A stretch of 57,893 nt of DNA from Bacteroidales bacterium (GCA_030589895.1 JAUUZQ010000009.1:1-57893), one strand, 5' to 3'. Numbered from the stretch's first letter, positions 45,898-55,238 are shown. A program made the numbers and translations. The notes: generated by a model not told the origin, from the letters alone.

Positions 45898-46226
45898 TCC
45901 GCACAGCAACTTTTCATTTGTTGTTCTGTAAGTATCATTAGATATGGTGTATCAATTCATTATTAATAAAATTTTTAAAATTTTCAGCACCTGGATTCAA
46001 TTGAATCTTGAAATCCAATGTTTATTTCCTGATTCTAGTTACGTCATCGATAGCAATATACTGATATCCTTTTATAAGTTGCCTTCACTGCTTTTAAAAG
46101 AAATTTAATAGCTAATTGTAGTCACTACAAAGTGTTAACCGAAGTTCGAATTATTTTACTCCAGATAATAATTATTCCAACGATATTAACGATTCATCAT
46201 CAGAAATCTACACCATGGAAATTAAT
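45898..46226. other. Intergenic stretch right of the scar, gene remnants only
   Basis: 329 bases, AT-rich, with no intact gene. The only coding-like signal is the short minus-strand fragment at 46022-46084. This is where resident chromosome sequence probably resumes after the island. Confidence 0.5.
46022..46084 (-). pseudogene. Possible integrase-core (IS481-like) transposase remnant
   Basis: Twenty or so residues with GYQYIAIDDVTRIRK, which resembles the first catalytic Asp region of rve/integrase-core transposases (YQYTAIDDxTR). An adjacent frame, KATYKRISVYC, also looks coding, suggesting frameshift decay. Too short for certainty. Confidence 0.35.
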
Positions 46227-46306
46227 TTTACCCCCGTTTTTATACAATAATTCAATGAATTTACCCCCGTTTTTATACAATAATTCAATGTATTTACCCC
46301 CGTTTT
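46227..46306. repeat. Three 33-bp direct repeats before the DUF4143 ATPase
   Basis: Copies begin at 46227, 46260 and 46293 with TTTACCCCCGTTTT. The first two agree at 32 of 33 positions; the third is partial and runs into the promoter. The G/C run stands out in AT-rich DNA. The regular 33-bp spacing (about three helix turns) suggests sites for a cooperative DNA-binding protein. Confidence 0.85.
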
Positions 46307-46319
46307 GTGTATTTTTTAT

Positions 46320-46327
46320 TATATTTG
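46320..46327 (+). promoter_or_regulatory. Bacteroidota -7 promoter element (TATATTTG)
   Basis: Matches TAnnTTTG exactly, 27 bases before the ATPase ATG, inside TTATTATATTTG. It lies just after the third 33-bp repeat, so the repeats are placed to regulate it. Confidence 0.55.
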
Positions 46328-46354
46328 ACTACGAATAACAAACTATATGTTAGC

Positions 46355-47710
46355 ATGTTTCACAGAAATGCAATAGACAATTTAATTCACTGGTCTCAAA
46401 AAGAAGATAGAAAACCCCTAATATTAAGAGGAGCCAGACAAGTTGGAAAAACTACTTTGGTAGACCTATTTTCCAATAAATTTGATCAATATATTTACAT
46501 GAACCTGGAATTAGATGAGGACAAGAAAATATTTGACAATAGTAAAAGTATTAACCAGCTGATCGATGCAATATTTTTATATAAGAATAAATTAAAATCA
46601 GAAAAGCGCACATTGATATTTATTGATGAAATTCAAAACTCCTCAACTGCCGTTAAATGGCTCCGCTACTTTTATGAAGATGCAAAAAATCTATATGTAA
46701 TTGCAGCTGGATCCCTACTTGAAACACTAATAGACAACCAAGTTAGCTTTCCGGTTGGAAGGGTAGAATACTTACCGGTATATCCATTTTCATTCCTGGA
46801 ATTTCTACTTGCAATGGACGAAACAGAAAGTATTTCAGTATTAACTAAGATTCCATTCCCGGAATATGCTCATGACAAACTACTGGAATTATTTCGACTA
46901 TACACTTTAATTGGTGGAATGCCTGATATAGTAAAACATTATAAGCAACACAGAGATCTTATTGCGCTAAACAATATATATGATGGGCTGATTACATCCT
47001 ATAGCGATGATGTTGAAAAATATGCCAGAAGCACAACTCATAAACAAACAATCAGGCATATCATAAATCACTCATTCAAAGAGGCTGGAAGTAGAATTAA
47101 GTTCCAGGGATTTGGAAACTCAAATTACAAATCCAGAGAGATGAAAGAAGCTTTCTTAACGCTAGAGAAGGCACTTCTTATTAAATTAGTCTATCCGGTA
47201 ATATCAACAAAAATCCCTCTGGTACCCAACTTCAAAAAATCTCCAAAGCTTCAGGTAATGGATACGGGATTAATAAATTTTGCCGCTGGTTTACATATGG
47301 AAATATTTGGTTCAAATCAATTACTAGACGTATATAAAGGTAAAATTGCTGAACATATTGTAGCGCAGGAATTAATTGCACTTAATAAGCTAATTACAAA
47401 AGAAATTTATTTTTGGACAAGAGAAAAAGATTCTGATGCGGAAATTGATTTTGTCTACCAGTATAAATCCATGTTACTACCAATAGAAGTAAAATCCGGA
47501 GCAACAGGAAGTTTGCGGTCCTTACATGAATATATTGACAGAGCAGATCATGCGTTTGGTATTAGAGTCTATTCAGGGAAACTTTCCATTGAAAAATCAA
47601 AAACTCGTACAGGAAAAAACTACTTACTTTTAAATCTACCTCTCTATCTAGTGCACAAAATTGATGTCTACATTAGATGGTTTATTGGAACCCATGGTGA
47701 ATATGATTAA
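46355..47710 (+). CDS. AAA ATPase with DUF4143 domain
   Basis: 451 residues. The ATG at 46355 (MFHRNAIDNLIHW) is the normal family start; the frame is open upstream only through the promoter. Walker A is GARQVGKTT (about 26-34), Walker B LIFIDEIQ, sensor VIAAGSLLE. C-terminal DUF4143 has EIDFVYQY and PIEVKSG, an arrangement like PD-(D/E)XK nucleases. Biological role is not known; often in variable genome regions. A single gene with 33-bp repeats in front. Confidence 0.85.
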   Translation: MFHRNAIDNLIHWSQKEDRKPLILRGARQVGKTTLVDLFSNKFDQYIYMNLELDEDKKIFDNSKSINQLIDAIFLYKNKLKSEKRTLIFIDEIQNSSTAVKWLRYFYEDAKNLYVIAAGSLLETLIDNQVSFPVGRVEYLPVYPFSFLEFLLAMDETESISVLTKIPFPEYAHDKLLELFRLYTLIGGMPDIVKHYKQHRDLIALNNIYDGLITSYSDDVEKYARSTTHKQTIRHIINHSFKEAGSRIKFQGFGNSNYKSREMKEAFLTLEKALLIKLVYPVISTKIPLVPNFKKSPKLQVMDTGLINFAAGLHMEIFGSNQLLDVYKGKIAEHIVAQELIALNKLITKEIYFWTREKDSDAEIDFVYQYKSMLLPIEVKSGATGSLRSLHEYIDRADHAFGIRVYSGKLSIEKSKTRTGKNYLLLNLPLYLVHKIDVYIRWFIGTHGEYD

Positions 47711-47812
47711 ATTGATGCTAACACGCTTAAATCTTGTTCCGGAGTATGGCACATGAAGAATAGATATTTACCATCAGTTTATACGATTGGAAAGCGCTGC
47801 AATTTCTACTCT

Positions 47813-48562
47813 CTATATTTTCTTAGCAATATAAAATCCGTAACTATAATAGTCTTTATACTTGTGGTATTTTCTAATTTCTTCTTTTTGTTCTTCCACA
47901 ATGTTTTTTGCCATTTCTGAATTGTTATGTCTTTCAAGAAAAGCAGAAAAACGTTTTTCTAAGGGCTTGTAATAGTTATCTATCCAGCTGTTTTGTGACA
48001 AAACAAAATATCCAACCAGGGAATATCCATTTTCCTTCAATATTTTGATTTTGTTTGATGCTGTATCTATTTCAGGATATTCACTATTCCAAAATTCTTC
48101 AATTTCCCCTGGTCGTGAATCTGTTGTCCAGGTAATTTCACTGACAGCTAAATATCCTCCGATTTTTAGATAGTCCCTCCATTTTTTTATACCTGCTTCA
48201 AATCCCATATTATAAATTGCCCCTTCAGACCAGATAATATCAAGCTCCTCATTGTCAAATTGCAGGTCTTCCATTGATTTCTCAAGGGTTTTTATTCTTT
48301 TTTGAAATCCTAAATCTGCCGACCTTACATTTAATTCCTCTAAAAATTCAGGAAACAAATCAACTGCAGTTATTTGGCCTGCTAAATTCTGAGCAAGCGT
48401 AATTGTCTGACCACCGGAACCACAACCAATATCCGCAATTTTTAATTTCTGATCTTTATTGAGGTCTATAAAATCTAAAGCTTTTAAAGTATCAGAAGTA
48501 CTACCAGGCCCTTGTCTTTCAGTGTTTTTATAAAAGTCTACTAATAATTCTATTTCAGTCAT
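47813..48562 (-). CDS. Class I SAM-dependent methyltransferase
   Basis: 249 residues. Motif I IADIGCGSGGQTITLA (about 40-55), then AVDLFPEF, the acidic DIIWSEGAIYNMGF and SEITW. Matches small-molecule methyltransferases of the UbiE/SAM-binding group; the substrate is unknown. A single gene facing the ATPase gene; the 102 bases between hold nothing clear. Confidence 0.85.
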   Translation of the reverse strand: MTEIELLVDFYKNTERQGPGSTSDTLKALDFIDLNKDQKLKIADIGCGSGGQTITLAQNLAGQITAVDLFPEFLEELNVRSADLGFQKRIKTLEKSMEDLQFDNEELDIIWSEGAIYNMGFEAGIKKWRDYLKIGGYLAVSEITWTTDSRPGEIEEFWNSEYPEIDTASNKIKILKENGYSLVGYFVLSQNSWIDNYYKPLEKRFSAFLERHNNSEMAKNIVEEQKEEIRKYHKYKDYYSYGFYIAKKI

Positions 48563-49074
48563 CTTGTTACTTTCTTAATTCATCAATTACTTCGGTTGAT
48601 GCCCAAAAGAAATCTTGCTACTGAATAGCTTCCAATTTGAAGGCGCGCTGGTGACATTTTTAATCTGGATAGCCCAAACGCAGGAATACTTCTCTTAATT
48701 TTTCCGATAAATAAGGGTTAAATAGAGAAAAAAGTCTGTCGGATTTTGATTAACATATGGATTGCTTCAATCGTAAACTATATCCTTTGTTAAAATCATT
48801 TATTAATCCCTGACTATCCTCCAACATGGTTTTATTTGCAAAAAGTAATTGTATCGTTCTAATTCTTATGAAGAATAGTTATCGTTTTGCAATTTAACAT
48901 TTAAAAATAATTTTTCGCAATGGTTTTGGGAATTTTCGGGGGATAGTTCTGGCTTACTGCTATTTGGAATAATAGGACGATGATGCGCCAGTAAACACTG
49001 CTATAGGATACTTAGGCGATTTCATTTGACAGATAAATCGTTGTTCGCACAAAATACTCGAAATTTTGTGCGAA
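48563..49074. other. Gene-poor region with a short protein-like fragment
   Basis: No intact gene. On the minus strand 48660-48749 encodes SDRLFSLFNPYLSEK followed by LREVFLRLGYPD and a stop, a protein-like C-terminus I cannot assign, perhaps a gene remnant. The remainder is AT-rich without features until the palindrome at 49044. Confidence 0.4.
49044..49074. repeat. Perfect 12-bp inverted repeat beside the HigA remnant
   Basis: TTCGCACAAAAT and ATTTTGTGCGAA with a 7-base spacer, directly before the antitoxin remnant. Could be a toxin-antitoxin operator, a hairpin or a recombination site. Confidence 0.75.
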
Positions 49075-49264
49075 CTCTTACATAAGAATCCCTCAGAGGC
49101 AATTGAAGCAAGTGGATATTGCCTCTGCTTTTGGCGGTAAAAACCGAGCCTCTGAAATATTGAACCGGAAAAGAAAACTAACTGTTAATATGATAAGAAA
49201 TTTGACCGGAAAATTGAACCTCTCTGCATCTCTGCTAATTAAGGATTATAATATTACTGTTTGA
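49075..49264 (+). pseudogene. Broken HigA-type (XRE) antitoxin
   Basis: One frame gives LLHKNPSEAI, the typical HigA N-terminal region. At about 49100 the sequence shifts frame and continues LKQVDIASAFGGKNRASEI, then RKRKLTVNMIRNL and SASLLIKDYNITV with a TGA stop at 49262, a normal HigA C-terminus. Roughly ten residues are missing between the parts, and no start codon or partner toxin (HigB) is visible. The gene is inactive. Confidence 0.75.
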
Positions 49265-49326
49265 ATCTTTGAGTCTACAATAAAATATTCCCAATCCTCT
49301 TCCAAGCTAAAAAATAATAAAATTAT

Positions 49327-49334
49327 TATATTTG
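49327..49334 (+). promoter_or_regulatory. -7 promoter element (TATATTTG) for the DUF2975 gene
   Basis: Exact TAnnTTTG match within ATTATTATATTTGATC, 85 bases before the ATG at 49419. It is the same 12-base core (TTATTATATTTG) as at 46316-46327 and 50394-50405. Confidence 0.5.
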
Positions 49335-49418
49335 ATCATATTCTGACATAATTCATCCTGAACTATTCAGATTGAATACTGTCACCGGAAATGAAACGAA
49401 GGCAATAAATTTTATTAC

Positions 49419-50039
49419 ATGAAACTTACATTTATTCACGTTGTTGATTGGCTCCTTAAGATTATATGGTTCTTTCAGATGATTTTCGCAGCGGTGCTTA
49501 TTTTTAGCGCTGTTGCTATTATGGCTGATGTTTCATGGATGGATATTGAAAAGATCAAGGGATTTAATATCTCCTTTACAGAGATCAATCTGGGAGATGT
49601 GCAAATGCACGATAACCAGACACACGCAGTTACACTTACAAACGGATCGGGTCGTGTTCACATCAGCGGAATGGACTCCAGGATTGTCGGATTTAAAATT
49701 ATTGGAGCCTTCATGGAACTTCTGGTATGGATGTATGTCATTTACCTGCTGAGAAGAATATTCGCCAAGCTTAAAGTGGGTGATTATTTTATAAGATCCA
49801 ATGGAACAACACTCCGGAAAATTGCCATCTCAATTATCGGGATCAGCCTCTTCCTGAATACATTTCATTACTTCATCAGCACATATATATACAAACATTT
49901 TTCAATCGAGGGAGTGATACTAAAGCGTACCATAGAACTGGATACCAGGACCTTTCTTTTTGGGATCATGCTATTCGTGATAGCCCAAATCTTTATCAAA
50001 GGTGCAGAAATCAAGGAAGAACAGGATTTAACTATTTAA
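49419..50039 (+). CDS. DUF2975 four-helix membrane protein
   Basis: 206 residues with four membrane helices (about 12-35, 95-120, 140-160, 180-200), an extracytoplasmic loop, and the DUF2975 C-terminal pattern FIKGAEIKEEQDLTI. Function is unknown; family members are commonly encoded with a small XRE regulator, as here. It may sense an envelope or signal state and hold or modulate the regulator (inferred). Confidence 0.8.
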   Translation: MKLTFIHVVDWLLKIIWFFQMIFAAVLIFSAVAIMADVSWMDIEKIKGFNISFTEINLGDVQMHDNQTHAVTLTNGSGRVHISGMDSRIVGFKIIGAFMELLVWMYVIYLLRRIFAKLKVGDYFIRSNGTTLRKIAISIIGISLFLNTFHYFISTYIYKHFSIEGVILKRTIELDTRTFLFGIMLFVIAQIFIKGAEIKEEQDLTI

Positions 50040-50050
50040 ACTACAAGCCA

Positions 50051-50275
50051 ATGCCCCTGATAACCAACCTGGATGTAATTCTTGCCAAACGAAAAATGAC
50101 CTTAACGGAGCTGTCGGATCGTATCAATATTACCATGGCCAACCTCTCCATTCTGAAAAAAGGAAAAGCAAGGGCCATTCGATTCACTACATTAGATGCC
50201 ATTTGCAAAGAACTTAATTGCCAGCCGGGAGATATACTGGAATACAAAAAAGAAGAAAATACAAATACAGATTAA
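50051..50275 (+). CDS. YozG-like XRE helix-turn-helix regulator
   Basis: 74 residues, essentially one Cro/C1-type HTH domain: ILAKRKMTLTELSDRINITM, LSILKKGKARAIRFTTLDAI, CKELNCQPGDILEY. Starts 11 bases after the DUF2975 stop. Probable DNA-binding repressor or activator of its own operon, paired with the membrane protein. The palindrome TTATCGATAA at 50380-50389, in front of the next gene, is a candidate site. Confidence 0.85.
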   Translation: MPLITNLDVILAKRKMTLTELSDRINITMANLSILKKGKARAIRFTTLDAICKELNCQPGDILEYKKEENTNTD

Positions 50276-50397
50276 TACTTCCCACTGAGCTTTTCGAAGC
50301 TTCATGATAAATTTACTATCCCAAATATCCTTAGCCACCAAGCCATTCTATTTATCGTATTACATACTTTTATTATCGTTTATCGATAATTAATTAT

Positions 50398-50405
50398 TAT
50401 ATTTG
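50398..50405 (+). promoter_or_regulatory. -7 promoter element (TATATTTG) for the DUF5916 gene
   Basis: Exact TAnnTTTG match, 41 bases before the ATG at 50447. A 10-bp palindrome, TTATCGATAA (50380-50389), lies where a regulator could block polymerase; it may be the XRE operator. Confidence 0.55.
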
Positions 50406-50446
50406 TGCAGTAAATTTTTATATAAAACCGCAAAGTATTTATCTGC

Positions 50447-52963
50447 ATGGAGCATCTAAAACGAACAGTAAAACTCCTGTTCATTATACTAATAACCCTT
50501 AGTCCTACTCAAAGTTACGCACAACAAGTAAAACAAACCGAAGCTAACCGTATCTCCAGCACCATTAAAATTGACGGTCAGCTCACCGAACAAGCATGGA
50601 ACAATGTACTGGCTGCATCAGATTTTGTTACTTATAGTCCTACTATTGGTGAAAGTGCAATCAATCAGACTGTTGTAAAAATATTATACGACGATAATGC
50701 GCTCTACATTGGAGCACAGCTCTTCAACAACAGCGAAACGGAAATTCCGATCGGATTGTGTGGCAGGGATGAAACTACCATGAATGCTGACTATTTCCAT
50801 CTCTCACTGACACCTTTCAACGACGGTCAGAATATGTATGAGTTCATCGTCTCCTCTGCTAATGTGCAGGTGGATCAAAAACTGGTGGCACAAGATGTTC
50901 AGGATTTCCACTCCAATACACAATCAGGAAGTCATGGCTCAAGTAGTTCAGATAGTCAGAGCCGCTCCCAAAGCATGGAAAAGGTGGATGTTGACTGGGA
51001 TGCTGTGTGGGACAGCGAGGTGACAATAACGGAGTCAGGATGGATTGTTGAGATGCGTATCCCCTACAGCGCCATCCGTTTTCCAAAGGAGAGCGAGATG
51101 ACCTGGGGCATCAACTTCTGGAGAGTGGACCGTGCCAATAAGGAAACATCTACCTGGAACATGGTCGACCGTGCTAAAAATGGGATTGCAAACCAGCAGG
51201 GAAGTCTCACAAATATCAAGGAGATCAATTCACCCATCAGACTGGAATTAAGACCATATATGTCTGCGTATGCAGAGAACCACACAGAAACCAAGACAAC
51301 AGATTATCTTTTTCGTGGCGGACTGGATCTGAAATACGGAATCAATGAGAGCTTCACGCTTGATATGATGCTTATTCCCGACTTCGGACAAACAACATCA
51401 GATAACCTTGTGCTGAATTTAACGGCCCACGAAACAAAATATTCAGAGAAGAGACAATTCTTTACAGAGGGAACAGAACTATTCGACAAGGCAGGACTAT
51501 TCTATTCCAGAAGGATTGGAGATAGCCCCGAAGGATATAAGGCAGTGAGGTCTTCCCTTGCTGAAGGAGAAACCATAATAAGCAACCCGACCGAGACGAA
51601 TGTGATCAACGCAACCAAAATATCAGGAAGAACAAGTAGCGGAATGGGTATCGGCTTCTTCAACGCAATGACCCGGAATACGTATGCAGTGGTAGAAGAT
51701 TCGCTTCACAACGAACGCATGGTGAAAACAGAGCCCTTCTCCAATTATAACATTGCTGTAATCGACCAGTCATTTGGTCAGTTCTCTTACCTCAATGTAA
51801 TCAACCTTAACAAATTTATTCCTGAAAATAACAGCTATTCAAATGTAACGGGAAGTGCGTTTAAATTCACCGATAAAAAGAATAAATATGGAGTATATGG
51901 AACCGGGGCATTTAGCCTGAACAGCACTACCGATCCTGATAACAATGATGCCGGAGCATACCTGAATGCAAGCATGGGAAGAATCAGTGGTCAGTTTCAG
52001 TATATCTATAACTTCGAATTGATCAGTGACAAGTACGACATCAATGACATGGGATACTTCACTCTGAAAAATGAGCTGAATCATAACCTCCTAATGAAAT
52101 ATTCGATGTTCCAGCCCAAAGGAAAATTCCTTTCCTTCAATACCAGTCTGCAATCATCATACAAAAGCCTGTACAATTCCAGCACCTTCACTGAGGCCAG
52201 GTTCCTATTATCCTCAAATGGAGTGCTAAGCAATATGTTTATTATTGGAGGGGATATTGATGTGAAGCCATTCGGCGTTAAAGATTACTACGAATCGCGC
52301 GTAGCCGGCACATTCTACCAGAGACCTGCCTCATATAAAACCAGCTTCTTCGTAGCTTCCGACTACCGCAAATCATTCACATGGAACACCAGGTTCTCAT
52401 ATAAAGAAGAACAGGGAAGAGAACTCTATTTCGGCATGACACCGGGAATAAGGGTCAATAACAAACTCTCCTTTGCCTACTCTATCGATATGTGGCAGAC
52501 CAAAGATGATATCGGATATATAAGCGCCATCAATGCCGACTCGATCCTGTTCGGAAAAAGAACAGTAAAAGGAAGCAGTCAGTCACTCACAGGGATCTAC
52601 AGCTTCAACAACAAATCCATCCTTAACCTGAAATTCAGGTACTACCATTCAACAGTTGACTATAGCACATATTACCTGCTGAATGAAAATGGTGGAGTCG
52701 ATCCTTACGATGAATATATGGGCGTATCAGACTTTAACTTTAACGCCTTCAACATAGACCTGATCTATAGCTGGAATTTTGCCCCGGGTAGTTTCCTTAC
52801 ACTTATGTGGAAAAATAATATATTTACAGCAGCACCGGTATTTAATGACGCTTTCAACAGCTTCCTCCATGACCTGGAAGAAACCATTAAATCGCCGCAA
52901 ACCAATAGTATTTCAATCAAGCTATCATACTATCTTGATTACCATCGACTGTTTGCAAAATAG
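50447..52963 (+). CDS. CBM9-like plus DUF5916 outer-membrane barrel protein
   Basis: 838 residues. Signal peptide ending QSYAQ; a carbohydrate-binding family 9-like domain (about 35-225; IKIDGQLTEQAWNNV, YDDNALYIGAQLF, VEMRIPYSAIRFPKES) and a DUF5916-type region (about 230-838) with many alternating strands consistent with a beta-barrel. A Ser/Gln-rich insertion lies near residues 165-180 (SGSHGSSSSDSQSRSQS). Function is not established; the CBM9-like domain suggests binding a sugar or related ligand at the surface. Followed by an M1 peptidase gene 51 bases on. Confidence 0.82.
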   Translation: MEHLKRTVKLLFIILITLSPTQSYAQQVKQTEANRISSTIKIDGQLTEQAWNNVLAASDFVTYSPTIGESAINQTVVKILYDDNALYIGAQLFNNSETEIPIGLCGRDETTMNADYFHLSLTPFNDGQNMYEFIVSSANVQVDQKLVAQDVQDFHSNTQSGSHGSSSSDSQSRSQSMEKVDVDWDAVWDSEVTITESGWIVEMRIPYSAIRFPKESEMTWGINFWRVDRANKETSTWNMVDRAKNGIANQQGSLTNIKEINSPIRLELRPYMSAYAENHTETKTTDYLFRGGLDLKYGINESFTLDMMLIPDFGQTTSDNLVLNLTAHETKYSEKRQFFTEGTELFDKAGLFYSRRIGDSPEGYKAVRSSLAEGETIISNPTETNVINATKISGRTSSGMGIGFFNAMTRNTYAVVEDSLHNERMVKTEPFSNYNIAVIDQSFGQFSYLNVINLNKFIPENNSYSNVTGSAFKFTDKKNKYGVYGTGAFSLNSTTDPDNNDAGAYLNASMGRISGQFQYIYNFELISDKYDINDMGYFTLKNELNHNLLMKYSMFQPKGKFLSFNTSLQSSYKSLYNSSTFTEARFLLSSNGVLSNMFIIGGDIDVKPFGVKDYYESRVAGTFYQRPASYKTSFFVASDYRKSFTWNTRFSYKEEQGRELYFGMTPGIRVNNKLSFAYSIDMWQTKDDIGYISAINADSILFGKRTVKGSSQSLTGIYSFNNKSILNLKFRYYHSTVDYSTYYLLNENGGVDPYDEYMGVSDFNFNAFNIDLIYSWNFAPGSFLTLMWKNNIFTAAPVFNDAFNSFLHDLEETIKSPQTNSISIKLSYYLDYHRLFAK

Positions 52964-53014
52964 TGTTTAAAAAAATTTATATATCGACAGAAATAATAAC
53001 CAAAACATACCTCA

Positions 53015-55183
53015 ATGAAAAACAGACTTCTGATATTTGTATTACTGGCATGGATCAATGGCTTAAATGCACAAAACCTTCACCACGAGATCCAGGCAAG
53101 CATCAAGCATTCAACAAACGAAATATCTGTTACAGATGTATTGACATTCCCGGCCGGATTTATGACAGAAAACAGCTCCCTGGTATTTGAATTAAGTAAG
53201 AAACTCTCTGTTGAGAAAACTGAAAAGGGAATCAAGCTTGAAAAGCTGGAGGGTGCTGAAGACTCTAAAACCAATCAATACCAAATTACAATTAAATCGA
53301 AGAAAAAGAGAGAGGGTGAAGTGATCATCCCTCTTGTATACAGCGGGAAAATTGAGGAAGAGATAGAAGCGGGAGCTGCTGAATATGCCCGTGGCTTCAG
53401 TGAGACTGATGGAATCATTTCTCCGGAAGGCATCTTTCTTGCAGGGTCCACCAATTGGATTCCATCTTTCGGAAATGCCAGGCTGTTCACCTTTACCCTA
53501 ACAGTGGAAATAGATGAATCCTGGAATATGGTCACCCAGGGTCGCAGAACTATCAACGAAGCCATCGGCAACAGACGTAAGGTGCAATACGACTCCCCCA
53601 ATCCTGTAGATGAAATTTACCTTATTGGTGGAGAATGGAGCGAATACTCTCTCCAATCGGGTGATGTACTGGTACAGGCTTTCCTAAGGACCCCGGACGA
53701 AGGACTTGCCAACAAGTATCTTGGTGTCACCAGTCAATATCTTAAACTCTATCACAATCTGATTGGTGATTATCCATATACAAAATTTGCCCTTGTAGAG
53801 AATTTCTGGGAGACAGGATACGGAATGCCTTCCTTCACTCTGCTGGGAGAAAAAGTGATCCGCTTTCCATGGATACTCCACTCCTCCTATCCTCACGAGC
53901 TGCTTCACAACTATTGGGGAAACAGTGTGTATGTAGATTATAGTCAGGGAAACTGGTGCGAAGGGATTACTGTATACATGGCCGACCATCTCATCAAAGA
54001 GCAACAGGGATTGGCCAATGATTACAGGAGAAATACCTTGCAGAAATTCACAGACTATGTAAATGAGGACAATGATTTCCCACCTGCTGAATTCATCTCC
54101 AGGAACAATTCTGCTGAAGAAGCCGTTGGTTATGGAAAAGTGATGATGTTCAACAATATGTTACGTGATGAGCTCGGTGATGAACTGTTCATCAAAGCCT
54201 ATGCTGACTTCTATGAAAATAATATGTTCAAAATGGCAACATTCGATGATATACAGGCCAGTTTTGAAAAGATAAGCAACAAAGACCTGAAACCGATGTT
54301 TGATCAGTGGATCAACAATACAGGTGCACCATCAATTGAACTCTCCAATGTAATAGTTGCTGAGGCTAATAGTGAATATGAACTTACATTCAGTCTGGAA
54401 CAGGTTCAGAAAGGTAAGTTGTTCAATCTGAATATTCCGATTGCGATCTATCTTGAAAACAATGAAGAGGTCTATCTGATAAAAGAGAACATGGGTGAGC
54501 GTGTAAAAAAATGCACCTACACATTCGATAGCAGACCTCTGAAGGTCAGTGTAGATCCACAGTTTAACATTATGAGAACGCTCCAACGCAGTGAAGTCCC
54601 CTCTACCCTCTCGCAACTGTTCGGTGCATCAAAAGCAGTTATAATTCTTCCAAAAGACAGCAAACTGACAGATGATTACTTGTCATTGGCCGAATTCTGG
54701 AAAGAGACCCAGGCTGCACAGGGCAAAGAGTTGAAAATCATTTATGATACAGACCTGGACGAGATACCATCTGATGCTCCTGTCTGGGTGGCAGGTTTCG
54801 AAAATAAGTTCTACGACAAGGTGAAGATCAATGAGCAGTACCAAAATTTTCTCTCAGACGATGACAATGCAAAAGTGGTTTCATTGACCAGGGAGAACAC
54901 ACTTGTATATGCCATCCCTAACAGCAGCGCCCCGGAGCATAACATAGGCTTTATTGGAACAAATCTTCCTGGTGCGATGATGGGACTCTCAAGGAAATTA
55001 CTCCATTACGGAAGCTATGGCTACCTGGGCTTTGAGGGTGTTGCCTCAAACAACGTTCTGAAGGGCGTATTTCCCATTCTGAACTCAGGAATGGACTTTG
55101 TGATTCCATGGGAAGATCATCCTGTAATCAATCAAAAACTTAAAAACCGAAAGGCGCTTGCTTATCACGAATCAACAAAGTAA
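53015..55183 (+). CDS. M1-family zinc metallopeptidase
   Basis: 722 residues. Signal peptide MKNRLLIFVLLAWINGLNAQ. Zinc site H294-E-L-L-H298 with the third ligand Glu316 in WCEGITVY, a spacing of 17 residues rather than the usual 18. The substrate-anchoring GxMEN motif is not obvious. The C-terminal 250 residues (from about 475) resemble an added domain (VIILPKDSKLTDDYLSLAEF). Likely a secreted or periplasmic aminopeptidase-like enzyme. It has a strong relation to the M28 gene downstream: both degrade peptides. Confidence 0.85.
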   Translation: MKNRLLIFVLLAWINGLNAQNLHHEIQASIKHSTNEISVTDVLTFPAGFMTENSSLVFELSKKLSVEKTEKGIKLEKLEGAEDSKTNQYQITIKSKKKREGEVIIPLVYSGKIEEEIEAGAAEYARGFSETDGIISPEGIFLAGSTNWIPSFGNARLFTFTLTVEIDESWNMVTQGRRTINEAIGNRRKVQYDSPNPVDEIYLIGGEWSEYSLQSGDVLVQAFLRTPDEGLANKYLGVTSQYLKLYHNLIGDYPYTKFALVENFWETGYGMPSFTLLGEKVIRFPWILHSSYPHELLHNYWGNSVYVDYSQGNWCEGITVYMADHLIKEQQGLANDYRRNTLQKFTDYVNEDNDFPPAEFISRNNSAEEAVGYGKVMMFNNMLRDELGDELFIKAYADFYENNMFKMATFDDIQASFEKISNKDLKPMFDQWINNTGAPSIELSNVIVAEANSEYELTFSLEQVQKGKLFNLNIPIAIYLENNEEVYLIKENMGERVKKCTYTFDSRPLKVSVDPQFNIMRTLQRSEVPSTLSQLFGASKAVIILPKDSKLTDDYLSLAEFWKETQAAQGKELKIIYDTDLDEIPSDAPVWVAGFENKFYDKVKINEQYQNFLSDDDNAKVVSLTRENTLVYAIPNSSAPEHNIGFIGTNLPGAMMGLSRKLLHYGSYGYLGFEGVASNNVLKGVFPILNSGMDFVIPWEDHPVINQKLKNRKALAYHESTK

Positions 55184-55238
55184 AATGATGGATATCTCAT
55201 CAGTAAAATTTTAAAACAACTACTATATAAATAATCAC

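Noticed and set aside
46227..46306. Possible CRISPR repeats
   Set aside because: The 33-bp copies are directly adjacent with no unique spacers, and no cas genes are near.
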